A DNA stretch of 64,000 nt from Streptomyces antimycoticus. GTDB lineage: Bacteria > Actinomycetota > Actinomycetes > Streptomycetales > Streptomycetaceae. The notes under the pieces were generated by a model. It searched no databases, was not told the origin of the DNA, and saw only the letters and a list, made by a program, of their open reading frames with translations. Numbering within the stretch: position 1 is the stretch's first letter; every line of letters begins with the position of its first letter. Positions 27,979 to 39,669 of this stretch are shown here, in pieces. The stretch lies in assembly GCF_005405925.1 (NCBI RefSeq), contig NZ_BJHV01000001.1:5022001-5086000 (forward strand). The letters run 5' to 3'. A program made the position numbers and the translations under genes.

Positions 27979-28857
27979 ATGAGCACGTTGCATGGGCGGG
28001 GCCGGGTGGCCGGACTGCCGGAGTGGGACCGGTGCGCGGTGATGGGCGTGGTGAACGTCACACCGGACTCCTTCTCCGACGGCGGCCGGTGGTTCGACAC
28101 CGAACTGGCCGTCAAGCACGGTCTCGATCTGGTCGCCGCCGGGGCCGACCTGGTGGACGTCGGCGGTGAGTCGACCCGGCCCGGCGCGGCGCGCGTCGAC
28201 GAGGCCGAGGAGCTGCGCCGGGTGATCCCCGTCGTCCGGGAGCTGGCCGCGGCCGGTGCCGTGATCAGCGTGGACACCATGCGGGCCGCGGTGGCCGAGC
28301 GGGCCGTGGCCGCCGGGGCCCGGCTGGTCAACGACGTCAGCGGCGGCGGCGCCGACCCCGCGATGGTGCCCATGGTGGCCGCGGCGGGGGTGCCGTTCGT
28401 GGTGATGCACTGGCGCGGCCAGTCGATCGACATGAACAACCGAGCGGTCTACGCGGACGTGGTCGGCGAGGTCGTCGCCGAGCTGCGCGGCAGCCTGGAG
28501 CAGGCCGTCGCGGGCGGTATCGACCCGGAGCGGCTCGTGATCGACCCGGGCCTGGGCTTCGCCAAGGACGCCGGGCACGACCTGACACTGGTCGCCCATC
28601 TGTCCGCGCTGCGGGAGCTGGGCCGGCCGCTGCTGGTGGCGGCCTCCCGCAAGCGGTTCCTGGGGCGCGTCCTGGCCAGTGACGGGGGCAGCCCGCCGCC
28701 CGCCAGGGAGCGGGACGCCGCCACGGCGGCGGTCACCGCGCTCGCGGCGCGCGAAGGCGCCTGGGCCGTCCGGGTACACGAGGTACGGGCCAGCGCGGAC
28801 GCGGTGCGCGTGGCGCGGGCCATCGAAGCGGCCGAATACACGGCGGGAGCGCTGTGA
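27979..28857 (+). CDS. folP: dihydropteroate synthase
   Basis: 292 residues. It joins p-aminobenzoate to the pterin pyrophosphate in folate synthesis and is the sulfonamide target. Signature 1 VMGVVNVTPDSFSDGG, signature 2 GADLVDVGGESTRPGA and the C-terminal LVAASRKRFLG are present. TAGGCT at 27966-27971 lies seven bases before the ATG and no Shine-Dalgarno is seen, so the mRNA may be leaderless. The stop overlaps the start of the NTF2-like gene as GTGA. Confidence 0.97.
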   Translation: MSTLHGRGRVAGLPEWDRCAVMGVVNVTPDSFSDGGRWFDTELAVKHGLDLVAAGADLVDVGGESTRPGAARVDEAEELRRVIPVVRELAAAGAVISVDTMRAAVAERAVAAGARLVNDVSGGGADPAMVPMVAAAGVPFVVMHWRGQSIDMNNRAVYADVVGEVVAELRGSLEQAVAGGIDPERLVIDPGLGFAKDAGHDLTLVAHLSALRELGRPLLVAASRKRFLGRVLASDGGSPPPARERDAATAAVTALAAREGAWAVRVHEVRASADAVRVARAIEAAEYTAGAL

Positions 28858-29338
28858 CTTCCCTTACGGACAACGAACGTGTGGCGCAGGTGAACACCGC
28901 GCTGTACGACGCCATGGAGCAGGGCGACCACACCACGCTGCAGCGGCTGTGGCTGGACTCCCCGACACCGAGGTGTCCTGTGTCCACCCGGGCTGGCCGG
29001 TGCTGCGCGGCCGGGGCGAGGTGCTCCGCTCCTATGCGCTGATCATGGCCAACACGGACTACATCCAGTTCTTCCTGACGGATGTCGAGGTGTCGGTGAT
29101 GGCCGACACCGCCCTGGTGACCTGCACGGAGAACATTCTCAGCGGCGCCCCCGCGGAGGAGGAGGGCCAGCTCGGCCCGCTGGTCGGCCAGCTCGTCGTG
29201 GCCACGAATGTGTTCCGCCGCACGGAGGACGGCTGGAAGGTCTGGTCGCACCACGGCTCCCCGGTGCTCGCGGAGAGTGACGACGAGGAGCCGGGCGGTC
29301 CCGAAGGCCCCGCCGACGACGGGTTGTTGCCGGGCTGA
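28854..29338 (+). CDS. NTF2/SnoaL-like protein, frameshifted
   Basis: One gene in two frames. It begins GTG (TSLTDNERVAQVNTALYDAM...LWLDS) and continues after the slip as DTEVSCVHPGWPVLRGRGEVLRSYALI and TNVFRRTEDGWKVWSHH, a complete NTF2-like cone fold. One C is missing in the run at 28960-28963; repair gives 161 residues. Proteins of this kind sit between folP and folB in other streptomycetes; the function is unknown. The GTG overlaps the folP stop, so it is translationally coupled. Confidence 0.85.
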
Positions 29339-29545
29339 CCCGACCCCGTTCGAGCCCCGCGAGGTGGGGGTAGAAGGCTGTGGCGCGGAGCGTCGGCAGC
29401 CGGCACCGCCCACCCCATGGGCGAATGCCGCCGGGGCCCGCAGGTAGATTGCGAGGCAGGTACCCCCGCAGACGGCAGGGGACGGGTGGTGCGCTCCGGC
29501 CAGGAGGGCGTGCCCGCGTACCGACGACCAGCAGGAGTGATTCAG

Positions 29546-29905
29546 GTGGATCGTGTCGCGCTGCGCGGCCTGAAGGCTCGCGGGCACCACGGCGTGCTAC
29601 CCCATGAGCGCGAGGAGGGCCAGGACTTCGTCGTGGACCTCGTGCTCGGCCTGGACACTCGGCCCGCCGCGGCCGACGACGACCTCGGCAAGACCGTGCA
29701 CTACGGCGTGGTGGCGGAAGAGGTCGTGGCCGTGGTGCGGGGTGAGCCGGTCGATCTGATCGAGACGCTGGCCGAACGGATCGCGGACCGGTGCCTCAAG
29801 CACGACGTGGTGCGGGAGGTCGAGGTCGTGGTGCACAAGCCCCAGGCCCCGATCACCGTGCCCTTCGACGACGTGACCATCACCATCACCCGGAGCCGAG
29901 TATGA
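29546..29905 (+). CDS. folB: dihydroneopterin aldolase
   Basis: 119 residues, full length. It converts dihydroneopterin to hydroxymethyl-dihydropterin. RGLKARGHHGVLPHEREEGQ, the conserved Tyr in KTVHYGVVAEEV and the catalytic-end motif VEVVVHKPQAPI are present. GTG start with AGGAG 8 bases upstream. The 207-bp gap before it (29339-29545) shows no gene. The stop overlaps folK as ATGA. Confidence 0.96.
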   Translation: MDRVALRGLKARGHHGVLPHEREEGQDFVVDLVLGLDTRPAAADDDLGKTVHYGVVAEEVVAVVRGEPVDLIETLAERIADRCLKHDVVREVEVVVHKPQAPITVPFDDVTITITRSRV

Positions 29906-30495
29906 GCAGCAGCGACCCGACCGTGCAGCCCGTTCCCATCTCCGTGGTGGAGCAGGTGGACGCCGCCGATGTGACGTTGAGCAACCCCAAACGAGCGGTG
30001 ATCTCGCTCGGCAGCAATCTGGGCAACCGCCTGGAGACCCTCCAGGGCGCCATCGACGCGCTGGAGGACACCCCGGGCCTGCGGGTCAAGGCCGTATCGC
30101 CGGTGTACGAGACGGACCCGTGGGGCGTGGAGCCCGGCACCCAGGCCACGTACTTCAACGCGGTGGTGCTGATCAAGACGACGCTGCCGCCGTCCTCGCT
30201 GCTGGAGCGCGGCCACGCGATCGAGGAGGCGTTCGAGCGGGTGCGGGACGAGCGCTGGGGCCCGCGCACCATCGACGTGGACATCGTGGCGTATCAGGAC
30301 GTGGTGTCCGACGACCCCCAGCTCACCCTGCCGCATCCGCGCGCCCATGAGCGCGCCTTCGTGCTGGTGCCGTGGAACGACGTGGATCCGCAGGCCGAGG
30401 TCCCCGGGCGCGGGGCGGTCGCGGGGCTGCTGGCCGCGATGGGCCAGGAAGGTGTCCGGGTCCGCACCGATCTGGAACTGCGACTGCCCGAGTAG
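29902..30495 (+). CDS. folK: 2-amino-4-hydroxy-6-hydroxymethyldihydropteridine pyrophosphokinase
   Basis: 197 residues. It pyrophosphorylates the pterin before FolP acts. AVISLGSNLGNRLETLQ near residue 32, RWGPRTIDVDIV (the metal-binding DVD) and LTLPHPRAHERAFVLVP are all present. An N-terminal extension of about 30 residues is not seen in E. coli HPPK. Coupled to folB through ATGA. Confidence 0.97.
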   Translation: MSSSDPTVQPVPISVVEQVDAADVTLSNPKRAVISLGSNLGNRLETLQGAIDALEDTPGLRVKAVSPVYETDPWGVEPGTQATYFNAVVLIKTTLPPSSLLERGHAIEEAFERVRDERWGPRTIDVDIVAYQDVVSDDPQLTLPHPRAHERAFVLVPWNDVDPQAEVPGRGAVAGLLAAMGQEGVRVRTDLELRLPE

Positions 30496-30556
30496 ACGTT
30501 GATCCGGATAGATTCCGGACACGTTGGCACGTACTGAATTGAGGGGCGACCGCTCG

Positions 30557-31054
30557 GTGAAGCAACTTCGGATCGGGGTGCTGGTCGGACTGTTCGCCGT
30601 GGCCGGTGTGGTGTCGTGGGCGGGCGCCCGGCTGTGGGACACGTTCGGGTCGCTGCCGAGCGTCCCGGTGGCGGCGCCGATCGTGCTGGCGGTGATCGCG
30701 GTCGTGCTGGCCGCCACCGCGCTGTCGCTGCGGTCCCGGCTGCGCGCCCAGCGGGAGCGGCAGCCGGACGCCAAGGGCGTGGACCCGATGGTGGCCGCCC
30801 GTGCGGTGGTCTTCGGGCAGGCCAGCGCGCTGGTGTCGGCGCTGATCGCGGGGATGTACGGCGGGGCGGGCGCCTTCCTGGCCATGGAGCAGCTCGATGT
30901 GCCCGCTCGCCGGGATCAGGCGATCTACGCCGGGGCGTCGGTGCTGGCGGCCGCGGGGGTGGTGGCGGCCGCGTTCTTCCTGGAGCGGGTCCTCAAGCTC
31001 CCGGAGGACGACGACAACGACGGCAACGGTCCGAGCGCAGCGGCCCGCGCCTGA
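30557..31054 (+). CDS. DUF3180 membrane protein
   Basis: 165 residues with four hydrophobic segments (IGVLVGLFAVAGVVSWAG, VAAPIVLAVIAVVLAATAL, ASALVSALIAGMYGGAGAFL, AIYAGASVLAAAGVVAAAFFL) and a charged C-terminal tail. DUF3180 proteins follow folK in many actinobacteria; the role is unknown. GTG at 30557 with GAGGGG about ten bases upstream is preferred to a TTG at 30524. Last gene of the folP operon. Confidence 0.85.
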   Translation: MKQLRIGVLVGLFAVAGVVSWAGARLWDTFGSLPSVPVAAPIVLAVIAVVLAATALSLRSRLRAQRERQPDAKGVDPMVAARAVVFGQASALVSALIAGMYGGAGAFLAMEQLDVPARRDQAIYAGASVLAAAGVVAAAFFLERVLKLPEDDDNDGNGPSAAARA

Positions 31055-31147
31055 TACGCGGCACAGGCCCAAAGGCCACCAGCCGACCCGTACGGGCCCG
31101 TCAAGCCGGGGCGCGGCTCCTGCCCGGCCTGAGGCGCCCGGAGCCGC

Positions 31148-31753
31148 TCAGCGGGCCATGATGAGGCTCATCGCCTCGGCCCGGGTCGCCGAGTCGCGCA
31201 GCTGGCCGCGGACGGCCGAGGTGAGCGTCTTGGCGCCGGGCTTGCGCACCCCGCGCATGGTCATGCACATGTGCTCGCACTCGACCACCACGATGACCCC
31301 GCGCGGCTCCAGTATCCGCATCAGGGATTCGGCGATCTGGGTGGTCAGCCGCTCCTGGACCTGGGGGCGGCGGGCGAAGACATCGACCAGCCGGGCCAGC
31401 TTGGACAGCCCGGTGATCTTGCCGTCGTGGGACGGGATATAGCCCACATGGGCCACGCCCACGAAGGGCACCAGGTGGTGCTCGCAGGACGACATCACCT
31501 CGATGTCCTTGACCAGCACCATCTCGTCATGGCCCAGGTCGAAGGTGGTGGTCAGGACGTCCTCGGGCTCCTGGCGCAGCCCCGCGAAGATCTCCTTGTA
31601 CGCCCGGGCCACCCGGCCCGGCGTCTCGCGCAGCCCCTCCCGGTCGGGGTCCTCGCCAACGGCGATCAGCAGCTCGCGGATCGCGTTCTCGGCGCGCTTC
31701 TCGTCGAACACGCCAATGGGGCTCTCGCCGTCCAGCATCACCGGGTCGGTCAT
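31148..31753 (-). CDS. folE: GTP cyclohydrolase I
   Basis: 201 residues. It makes 7,8-dihydroneopterin triphosphate from GTP, the entry to folate. Zinc ligands are in SSCEHHLVP and ECEHMCM; the substrate loop [20 protein letters not shown] is complete. ATG at 31753 with GAGG upstream; a longer GTG-started frame reaching 31834 would run through a hairpin and is rejected. It lies 127 bp downstream of ftsH and convergent with the folP operon, so both arms of folate synthesis meet here. Confidence 0.97.
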   Translation of the reverse strand: MTDPVMLDGESPIGVFDEKRAENAIRELLIAVGEDPDREGLRETPGRVARAYKEIFAGLRQEPEDVLTTTFDLGHDEMVLVKDIEVMSSCEHHLVPFVGVAHVGYIPSHDGKITGLSKLARLVDVFARRPQVQERLTTQIAESLMRILEPRGVIVVVECEHMCMTMRGVRKPGAKTLTSAVRGQLRDSATRAEAMSLIMAR

Positions 31754-31793
31754 GGAGCTGCCTCGTTCCTCACATACACACAACGAACGCGTA

Positions 31794-31835
31794 AATGCCG
31801 CGTTCACCAGGCTAGAACCTGGTGGACGCGGCATT
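31794..31835 (-). terminator. hairpin between ftsH and folE (terminator or attenuator)
   Basis: An 18-bp stem (31794-31811 with 31818-31835, one mismatch) around a 6-base loop, 46 bp past the ftsH stop. It could end ftsH transcripts or limit readthrough into folE. A folE promoter would have to fit in the 40 bp between it and the start codon. Confidence 0.7.
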
Positions 31836-31880
31836 CATTCCGGGGCCACCGGGGACGGACACCGCCCCCGGTGGTGGGGG

Positions 31881-33923
<2,043 letters not shown>

Positions 33924-33954
33924 CCATACGGGGCGAAGCCGCCCCGTCCCTCCT
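33924..33954 (-). promoter_or_regulatory. ftsH ribosome-binding site with intervening hairpin
   Basis: On the mRNA strand AGGAGGG (33948-33954) is followed at once by ACGGGGCG, loop GCTT, CGCCCCGT (33947-33928), then ATGG and the start ATG. The stem is 8 perfect pairs with a 4-base loop. Folding would place the Shine-Dalgarno about 5 bases from the start. Confidence 0.75.
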
Positions 33955-33996
33955 GCCACAGTGAGGCACAGCAGCCCTGGAGGGGCCACCTGTGCG

Positions 33997-34027
33997 TGCG
34001 GTGTATTGCGGTGTATTTGCGGTGTAT
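33997..34027. repeat. three TGCGGTGTAT repeats upstream of ftsH
   Basis: Exact 10-mers begin at 33997, 34007 and 34018, spacings of 10 and 11 bp, that is one helical turn. They lie 75-105 bp upstream of the ftsH start in a locally AT-rich leader. Possible protein-binding sites. Confidence 0.75.
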
Positions 34028-34042
34028 GAGCTGTGTAATCCT

Positions 34043-34060
34043 CAGTCTCAAAAAAGACTG
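34043..34060 (-). terminator. short hairpin after hpt
   Basis: CAGTCT and AGACTG flank CAAAAA. On the minus strand the loop is TTTTTG. It is between hpt and ftsH, so it may weakly end hpt transcripts; the stem is only 6 bp. Confidence 0.4.
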
Positions 34061-34178
34061 ACCTTCGGACGGTACCCCAGCATTGTCACCCGACGCCGCC
34101 GTGGACTGTTAACAAAACCGCCTTCCCCTGCTCCAACGGCGGAAAACCCCGCCAGGTTCCCAGGGGTCCGCGGCGCCG

Positions 34179-34733
34179 TCAGCCGCCGTAGACGTGGGGG
34201 GCCAGGGTGCCGACGAACCGCAGGTTCCGGTACTTCTCGGCGTAGTCCAGGCCGTAGCCGACGACGAACTCGTTGGGGATGTCGAAGCCGACCCACTTCA
34301 CCTTGATGGCGACCTTGGCCGCCTCCGGCTTGCGCAGCAGGGTGCAGACGTTCAGCGAGGCCGGCTCACGCGAGCCCAGGTTCGACAGCAGCCACGACAG
34401 CGTCAGTCCGGAGTCGATGATGTCTTCGACGATCAGGACGTGTTTGCCCTTGATGTCGGTATCCAAGTCCTTCAGGATACGCACCACCCCGGAGGACTGG
34501 GTGCCCGCGCCGTAGGACGACACGGCCATCCAGTCCATGGTGACGGGCGTGGACAGGGCACGTGCCAGATCCGCCATCACCATGACCGCGCCCTTGAGCA
34601 CGCCGACGATCAGCAGATCTTTGCCCGCGTACTCCGCGTCGATGGTGGCCGCCAGCTCCGCCAGCTTCGCGTTGATCTCTTCCTCGGTGATGAGGACCGA
34701 CTTCAGGTCGGTGCCCATGTCCTTGTCGTCCAC
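34179..34733 (-). CDS. hpt: hypoxanthine phosphoribosyltransferase
   Basis: 184 residues. A purine salvage enzyme that converts hypoxanthine (and guanine) to the nucleotide with PRPP. The PRPP motif [14 protein letters not shown] and [17 protein letters not shown] are clear; the end [11 protein letters not shown] is typical. GTG at 34733 ([14 protein letters not shown]) is preferred; an ATG five codons later is possible. Gene order tilS-hpt-ftsH is conserved in many bacteria and the gap to tilS is only 46 bp, consistent with one transcript. Confidence 0.96.
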   Translation of the reverse strand: MDDKDMGTDLKSVLITEEEINAKLAELAATIDAEYAGKDLLIVGVLKGAVMVMADLARALSTPVTMDWMAVSSYGAGTQSSGVVRILKDLDTDIKGKHVLIVEDIIDSGLTLSWLLSNLGSREPASLNVCTLLRKPEAAKVAIKVKWVGFDIPNEFVVGYGLDYAEKYRNLRFVGTLAPHVYGG

Positions 34734-34779
34734 CCGCGCCACTTTCGTTCGACGTACCGGCTCATCTGGCTCGGGCGGA

Positions 34780-35882
34780 TCAGCCCTGCCGGATGACCAG
34801 TCTGCCACCCTCACGGCGGACCTCGACGCGGCCGGGGAGGTTGATGGCCCGCTGCCCCCGCCAGCCGGTGATCAGCCGGTCCACCTCTTCGATGTGGCGG
34901 GCGAAGAGCGAACCGGCCGGCGCGCCCGCGGCGATGGCGGCGCGGCGCAGTACCCGGCGGCGGACGGCGGTGGGCAGTCCGTGCAGGCCGACGGTGTCGA
35001 GATGCACGGCCTGCACACCACCGGCCGCCGCCGGTGCGGTGGTCATCACATCGGCCTCGGCGCGGGCGGCCCAGGCGTCGAGGGCGTCGGCGTCGTCGCG
35101 GGAGAGCTGAGCGGTGCGGGCGAGCGCCTCGACGACGCCCTTGCCCAGCGCCTTCTCCAGGATGGGCAGCGCCTCGTGGCGGACCCGGGAGCGGGTGTAG
35201 GACGGGTCCACGTTGTGCGGGTCGTCCCAGACGGGCAGCGACTGGGCCAGGCACGCCTCGCGGACCGTGTGCCGGTCCAGCTGGAGGAACGGGCGGCGGT
35301 AGCGGCCGTCGGCCCCGGAGACCCAGGCCATGCCGGACAGCGAGCGGGTGCCGGAGCCGCGGGCGAGGCCCAGCAGAACCGTCTCGGCCTGGTCGTCACG
35401 GGTGTGGCCGAGCAGCACGGCGGCGGCGCCGTGGCGCTCGGCGGCGGCGTCCAGCGCGGCGTAGCGGGCGTCCCGGGCGGCGGCCTCGGGGCCGCCGCCG
35501 CGGCCGACGGACACGGCGATCGCCTCGACCGGCGCCAGGCCCAGCGCCCGCATCCGGTCGGCGACCTCGGCGGCGCGGGCGTCGGAGCCCTGCTGCAGGC
35601 CGTGGTCGACGGTGACCCCGCCGGCGCGCAGGCCGGCCCGCGGGGCCTCGAAGGCGAGGGCGGAGGCGAGCGCCATGGAGTCGGCGCCACCGGAGCAGGC
35701 GGCGAGCACGAGGGGAGCGTCGTCGCGCGGGGCGGAACCGCGGGGGGCGGGGGCCGAACGCGTCGAGGGGGAGAGGCGGCGGAGGGCGAGCAGGAGGACG
35801 AGGCCGAGTGGGTGACGAGGACGTCGTGGAGGACGCGGCGGACCGCGAGGCGTATCGCGGCGACCGCTGGATGGGGACCCAT
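34780..35882 (-). CDS. tilS: tRNA(Ile)-lysidine synthetase, frameshifted
   Basis: TilS modifies the AUA-decoding tRNA and is essential in most bacteria. The conserved N-terminus [22 protein letters not shown] is in one frame; the catalytic part, with the PP-loop [13 protein letters not shown] and [20 protein letters not shown], is in another and runs to the stop. One base is missing in the C-rich linker, about 35725-35775 (runs of 5-6 C there). Repaired length 367 residues. The rest of the gene has no defect. Confidence 0.9.
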
Positions 35883-36084
35883 GTCCGTTTCCCATCTGTC
35901 ATTCGAGGGGGTGCCTCGGGGGTGCGAGGAGTTACGCGGCGTTTCGTCACGCTGCGTATGTCGATGGTGACAGAAGCGAGCTGTTCCCCGAGCATCGCAC
36001 GCCTACCCGTCGCCAACGGTCCCTCGGACGAGTGATTAAAGGGGGCGTTCGTCCGTTTCCGCGTGTGCCGGGAGTGTGCCGGTT

Positions 36085-37227
36085 CTAGGACTCCGCCTTA
36101 CGGTGCACCCGCGCGACCCACTCGGCGGGTTTGCTGATCTCCGCCTTGGTCGGAAGGGTGTTGGGCGAGGTCCAGACACGGTTGAAGCCGTCCATGCCGA
36201 CCTCGTTCACCACGGCCCGGACGAATCGCTCACCGTCACGGTACTGCCGCAGCTTGGCGTCGAGCCCCAGCAGCTTGCGCAGCGCCTGGTCGAGCCGGCC
36301 CGCGCCGCTGGCCCGGCGCTTCTGGAACTTCTCCCGGATCTCCGCGACGGACGGCACGACCTCCGGCCCCACCCCGTCCATGACGTAGTCGGCGTGACCC
36401 TCCAGCAGCGACATCACCGCGGTCAGCCGGGCCAGGATCTCCCGCTGGGCCGGGGTCTGGACCAGCTCGATGATGCTCGGCGCGCCACCGCCGTCCGCCT
36501 CGTCCCGCTCATCAGCGGGGCGGCCGCCGCCGCTCAGCGACTGGAAGGCCTCGCGGACCCGCTCCAGCAGGGTGGCCGGGTCCACATCGGTCTCGCCGAG
36601 GAACGACTGGATCTCGGACTCGATGTGGTCGCGCAGCCACGGCACGCCGGTGAACTGGGTGCGGTGGGTCTCCTCGTGCAGCGAGACCCACAGCCGGAAG
36701 TCGTGCGGGGCCACGTCGAGTTCCCGCTCCACGTGGACGATGTTGGGTGCCACCAGCAACAGTCGGCCGCCGCCCGGGGAGCCGGGCAGCTCGCGGGTCG
36801 CGGGCGCGAAGGTCTCGTACTGGCCGAGCACCCGGGAGGCCAGGAAGGACAGCAGCATCCCCAGCTCGACGCCGGTCACCTTGCCGCCGACCGTGCCCAG
36901 CACCGCCCCGCCGGGCAGTCCGCCGCGCCGGTCCTGCATCTTGCCGAGCAGCGGTTTGAGGATCTGCCGGAAGCCCGCCACATTGGCCTTGATCCAGCCC
37001 GCGCGGTCCACGACGAGGACGGGGGTGTCCGAGGCCGGGCCGCCGGAGACGGCCATCCGGGTGAAGGAGCGGACGTGCTCCTCCGAGGACTTGGCGTGCC
37101 GCCGCAGCTCCGCGACGACGGCACGCGCCTCCTCGCGACTCACCTCGGGCCCGGGGCGCACCAGCCGGGTCGCGGTCGCGACCGCGAGATTCCAGTCGAC
37201 CATCTCCACACCACCGATGCTCGTCAT
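36085..37227 (-). CDS. zinc-dependent metalloprotease of the zincin_2/DUF2342 family
   Basis: 380 residues. The HEETH motif (SLHEETHRTQF) near residue 184 is the zinc site, and GHADYVMDG supplies further conserved residues. Families label it as coenzyme F420 biosynthesis-associated, but the link is by phylogenetic profile only and the substrate is unknown. The N-terminal half is helical, with no signal peptide, so it is cytoplasmic. It lies 200 bp upstream of tilS on the same strand. Confidence 0.88.
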   Translation of the reverse strand: MTSIGGVEMVDWNLAVATATRLVRPGPEVSREEARAVVAELRRHAKSSEEHVRSFTRMAVSGGPASDTPVLVVDRAGWIKANVAGFRQILKPLLGKMQDRRGGLPGGAVLGTVGGKVTGVELGMLLSFLASRVLGQYETFAPATRELPGSPGGGRLLLVAPNIVHVERELDVAPHDFRLWVSLHEETHRTQFTGVPWLRDHIESEIQSFLGETDVDPATLLERVREAFQSLSGGGRPADERDEADGGGAPSIIELVQTPAQREILARLTAVMSLLEGHADYVMDGVGPEVVPSVAEIREKFQKRRASGAGRLDQALRKLLGLDAKLRQYRDGERFVRAVVNEVGMDGFNRVWTSPNTLPTKAEISKPAEWVARVHRKAES

Positions 37228-37367
37228 GGCTTCACGGTACGTGGCCCGCGCCCCATCCGGGAGGACACCGAGGTCCGCACAGGCAGCCGCCCCGCGTCCG
37301 GGTCACCCTCGTGGCCTTACGGCGGCCACCGTGACGTGGCCGCCGCGCGTCCGGGTCGGCCCCGCGC

Positions 37368-38966
37368 TCAGCGGCAGCCGCAGTTGGCGAGGGCCGAGGC
37401 CATCCGGTCCAGGGCGCGCTGGGCGCCGTCGGCGTCGGTGGTGCCGTTGGTCATGAACGCGAAGACCAGCAGCCGGCCGTCCGCGTCCACGACCGAGCCC
37501 GCGAGGCTGTTGACCCCGGTGAGGGTGCCGGTCTTGGCGCGGACCACGCCCCGGCCGACCGCGTCCTGGGCGTAGCGGGTGCGCAGGGTGCCGCTGAAAC
37601 CGGCCACCGGCAGCCCGGTGAGCAGCGACCGCAATGGGGGGTGGTCGCGGTCGGCGGCCCGCACCAGCACCTGGGAGAGCAGCCCGGCGGACACATGGTC
37701 GGCGCGGTCGAGCCCGCTGCCGTCCGCGATCCGGGCACCGCCCAGCGGCAGCCCGAGCTTGCGCAGCCGCTGGGTCACGGCCTTCGCCCCGCCCGCGAAG
37801 CTGGCGGGCTTGCCGGCCGCGAGGGCGGTCTGCCGGGACAGGGCCTCCCCGATGTCGTTGTCGCTGGTGGTCAGCATCCGCTCGACGAGCGAGGACAGCG
37901 GCTGGGAGCGGACGGAGGCCACCGTACGGGCGCCCTTGGCGGCCTTGCGCGAGCCGGGCTCGCCCTTCACCTCGACGCCGCGGTCGCGCAGCATCGACGC
38001 GAAGGTGCCGGCCGCGTCGGCGGCCGGGTCCTCGGCGCGCGGGGCGGGGCCGTGGTCGCTGTCGTCCTTACGGCCCTCATCGGCCATCAGGGGGACGACG
38101 GGCGAGAGGTTCTCGTTGGGGCCGATCGGGTGGAGCTTCGGCCCGGAGTAGAGCGAGGTGTCGTAGCCGAGCCGGTAGGGGCCCGCGCCGCGCTTCTTGA
38201 GGGCGCGGGCGGTGTCATCGGCCAACTGGCGGAGTGCGGCGGGGTGGTCGTCCCCCTCGACGGCCCGCGCGGTGAGCGTGGGGTCGCCGCCGCCGACCAG
38301 CACGATGTCGTCTCTGCCCGCGCCCGCCACGACGCTGGTCCTGATGCGGTGGTCCGGGCCGAGGGCGGAGAGGGCCGCGGCACCGGTCGCGAGCTTGATC
38401 GTCGAGGCGGGGATCGTGGCCGTACCCGCCTTGCTGCCGAACACCTGCTGACCGGTGGTCACGTCCATCACCGCCACCGAGCGCTCATCGCCCAATGCGG
38501 GATCCTCCAGCAGCGGTTCGAGCGTGTCGGCGAGCCCCGCCCCGGTGGGCGGCGGCACGGCGTCCCCGCCGTTGTCCGGCGACTTGGGCGCGGGGCGCGC
38601 GCCGAGCGCGGCCAGGACGGGCGAGGCGCTGGGCGCGGGCCGCCCCGGACCGCCGTCCCGTCCGCCGCCCGGGGCCCGGTCCTCGGCGGCGCGGGCGCGT
38701 TCGGCCGTCCGCTGTCCGCCGTCCCAGGGCCCGGCCAGGAGTACGGACACCACGGCGACCACCAGACCGGTCGCGGCGGAGACCGTCACCAGCTGCCAGG
38801 TCCGCTGCTGCTCCCGGGGTGTGCGCCGCCATTCGCGCCGGATACGGGCGCGCACGCGGTCCCATTCGTACAGCCCACGACCGCGCGCGCGGTCGAACTC
38901 GCGTCGCCCACGGCTCAGCCGGTGACTCAGCCACTCCCTGACCTGCCACGATCGGGCTTCAGGCAC
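37368..38966 (-). CDS. dacB: D-alanyl-D-alanine carboxypeptidase/endopeptidase (PBP4, DacB-type)
   Basis: 532 residues from the GTG giving [13 protein letters not shown] basic cytosolic N-terminus is followed by one membrane anchor ([23 protein letters not shown], about residues 58-80), then the class C penicillin-binding domain. Motifs: STIK near 189, SDN near 368, KTG near 478. It trims peptidoglycan stem peptides outside the cell. An upstream GTG at 39011 is possible but has a weaker ribosome-binding site. Confidence 0.94.
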   Translation of the reverse strand: MPEARSWQVREWLSHRLSRGRREFDRARGRGLYEWDRVRARIRREWRRTPREQQRTWQLVTVSAATGLVVAVVSVLLAGPWDGGQRTAERARAAEDRAPGGGRDGGPGRPAPSASPVLAALGARPAPKSPDNGGDAVPPPTGAGLADTLEPLLEDPALGDERSVAVMDVTTGQQVFGSKAGTATIPASTIKLATGAAALSALGPDHRIRTSVVAGAGRDDIVLVGGGDPTLTARAVEGDDHPAALRQLADDTARALKKRGAGPYRLGYDTSLYSGPKLHPIGPNENLSPVVPLMADEGRKDDSDHGPAPRAEDPAADAAGTFASMLRDRGVEVKGEPGSRKAAKGARTVASVRSQPLSSLVERMLTTSDNDIGEALSRQTALAAGKPASFAGGAKAVTQRLRKLGLPLGGARIADGSGLDRADHVSAGLLSQVLVRAADRDHPPLRSLLTGLPVAGFSGTLRTRYAQDAVGRGVVRAKTGTLTGVNSLAGSVVDADGRLLVFAFMTNGTTDADGAQRALDRMASALANCGCR

Positions 38967-39052
38967 GACCGACCAGCCCCTTTCGCCACCACACACCTGC
39001 GTGGGGGACACTTAATCACCAGACGTATGTGTTGATCATGGAGGAGCCACCC

Positions 39053-39543
39053 GTGGAGTTCGACGTCACCATCGAGATCCCGAAGGGTTCGCGGAACAAG
39101 TACGAGGTGGACCACGAGACGGGTCGCATCCGTCTTGACCGGCGACTCTTCACGTCGACCAGCTACCCCGCGGACTACGGCTTCGTCGAGAACACCCTCG
39201 GCGAGGACGGCGACCCGCTGGACGCACTGGTCATTCTCGACGAGCCGACGTTCCCCGGCTGCCTGATCAAGTGCCGTGCCATCGGCATGTTCAGGATGAC
39301 GGACGAGGCGGGTGGCGATGACAAGCTGCTTTGCGTACCGGCCTCGGACCCCGGGTGGAGCACCTGCGTGATATTCACCACGTTTCGGAGTTCGATCGCC
39401 TGGAAATCCAGCACTTCTTCGAGGTCTACAAGGACCTCGAGCCGGGCAAGTCGGTCGAAGGGGCCAACTGGGTGGGCCGCGCCGAGGCCGAGGCCGAGGT
39501 GGAGGCGTCCATCAAGCGCCTCGAGGCCGCCGGCGGCCACTGA
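39053..39543 (+). CDS. ppa: inorganic pyrophosphatase, frameshifted
   Basis: The family I cytoplasmic pyrophosphatase. The N-terminal part ([17 protein letters not shown], active-site [12 protein letters not shown]) is in one frame; the C-terminal part ([33 protein letters not shown]) is in another. One C is missing in the run at 39349-39352 (GACCCC where GACCCCC is expected). Repaired length 163 residues, the usual actinobacterial size. GTG start with GGAGGAG upstream. Being normally indispensable, the defect is more likely in the data than in the cell. Confidence 0.95.
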
Positions 39544-39558
39544 GTCCTGAGCACGCGA

Positions 39559-39591
39559 GAGGGCGGGGCACCCTGGGGGTGCCCCGCCCTC
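39559..39591. terminator. strong terminator between ppa and the ThrE-type gene
   Basis: A perfect 15-bp stem (39559-39573 with 39577-39591) and a 3-base loop, 16 bp past the ppa stop, followed by CGGCGTTTCC. It can end ppa and the convergent exporter gene. Confidence 0.9.
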
Positions 39592-39669
39592 CGGCGTTTC
39601 CGGGCCCGGGACGGCGGCCCCGGACGGGTGAGGCCCGGGGCGCGAGCACGGCCCCGGGCGGCGCGCCCG

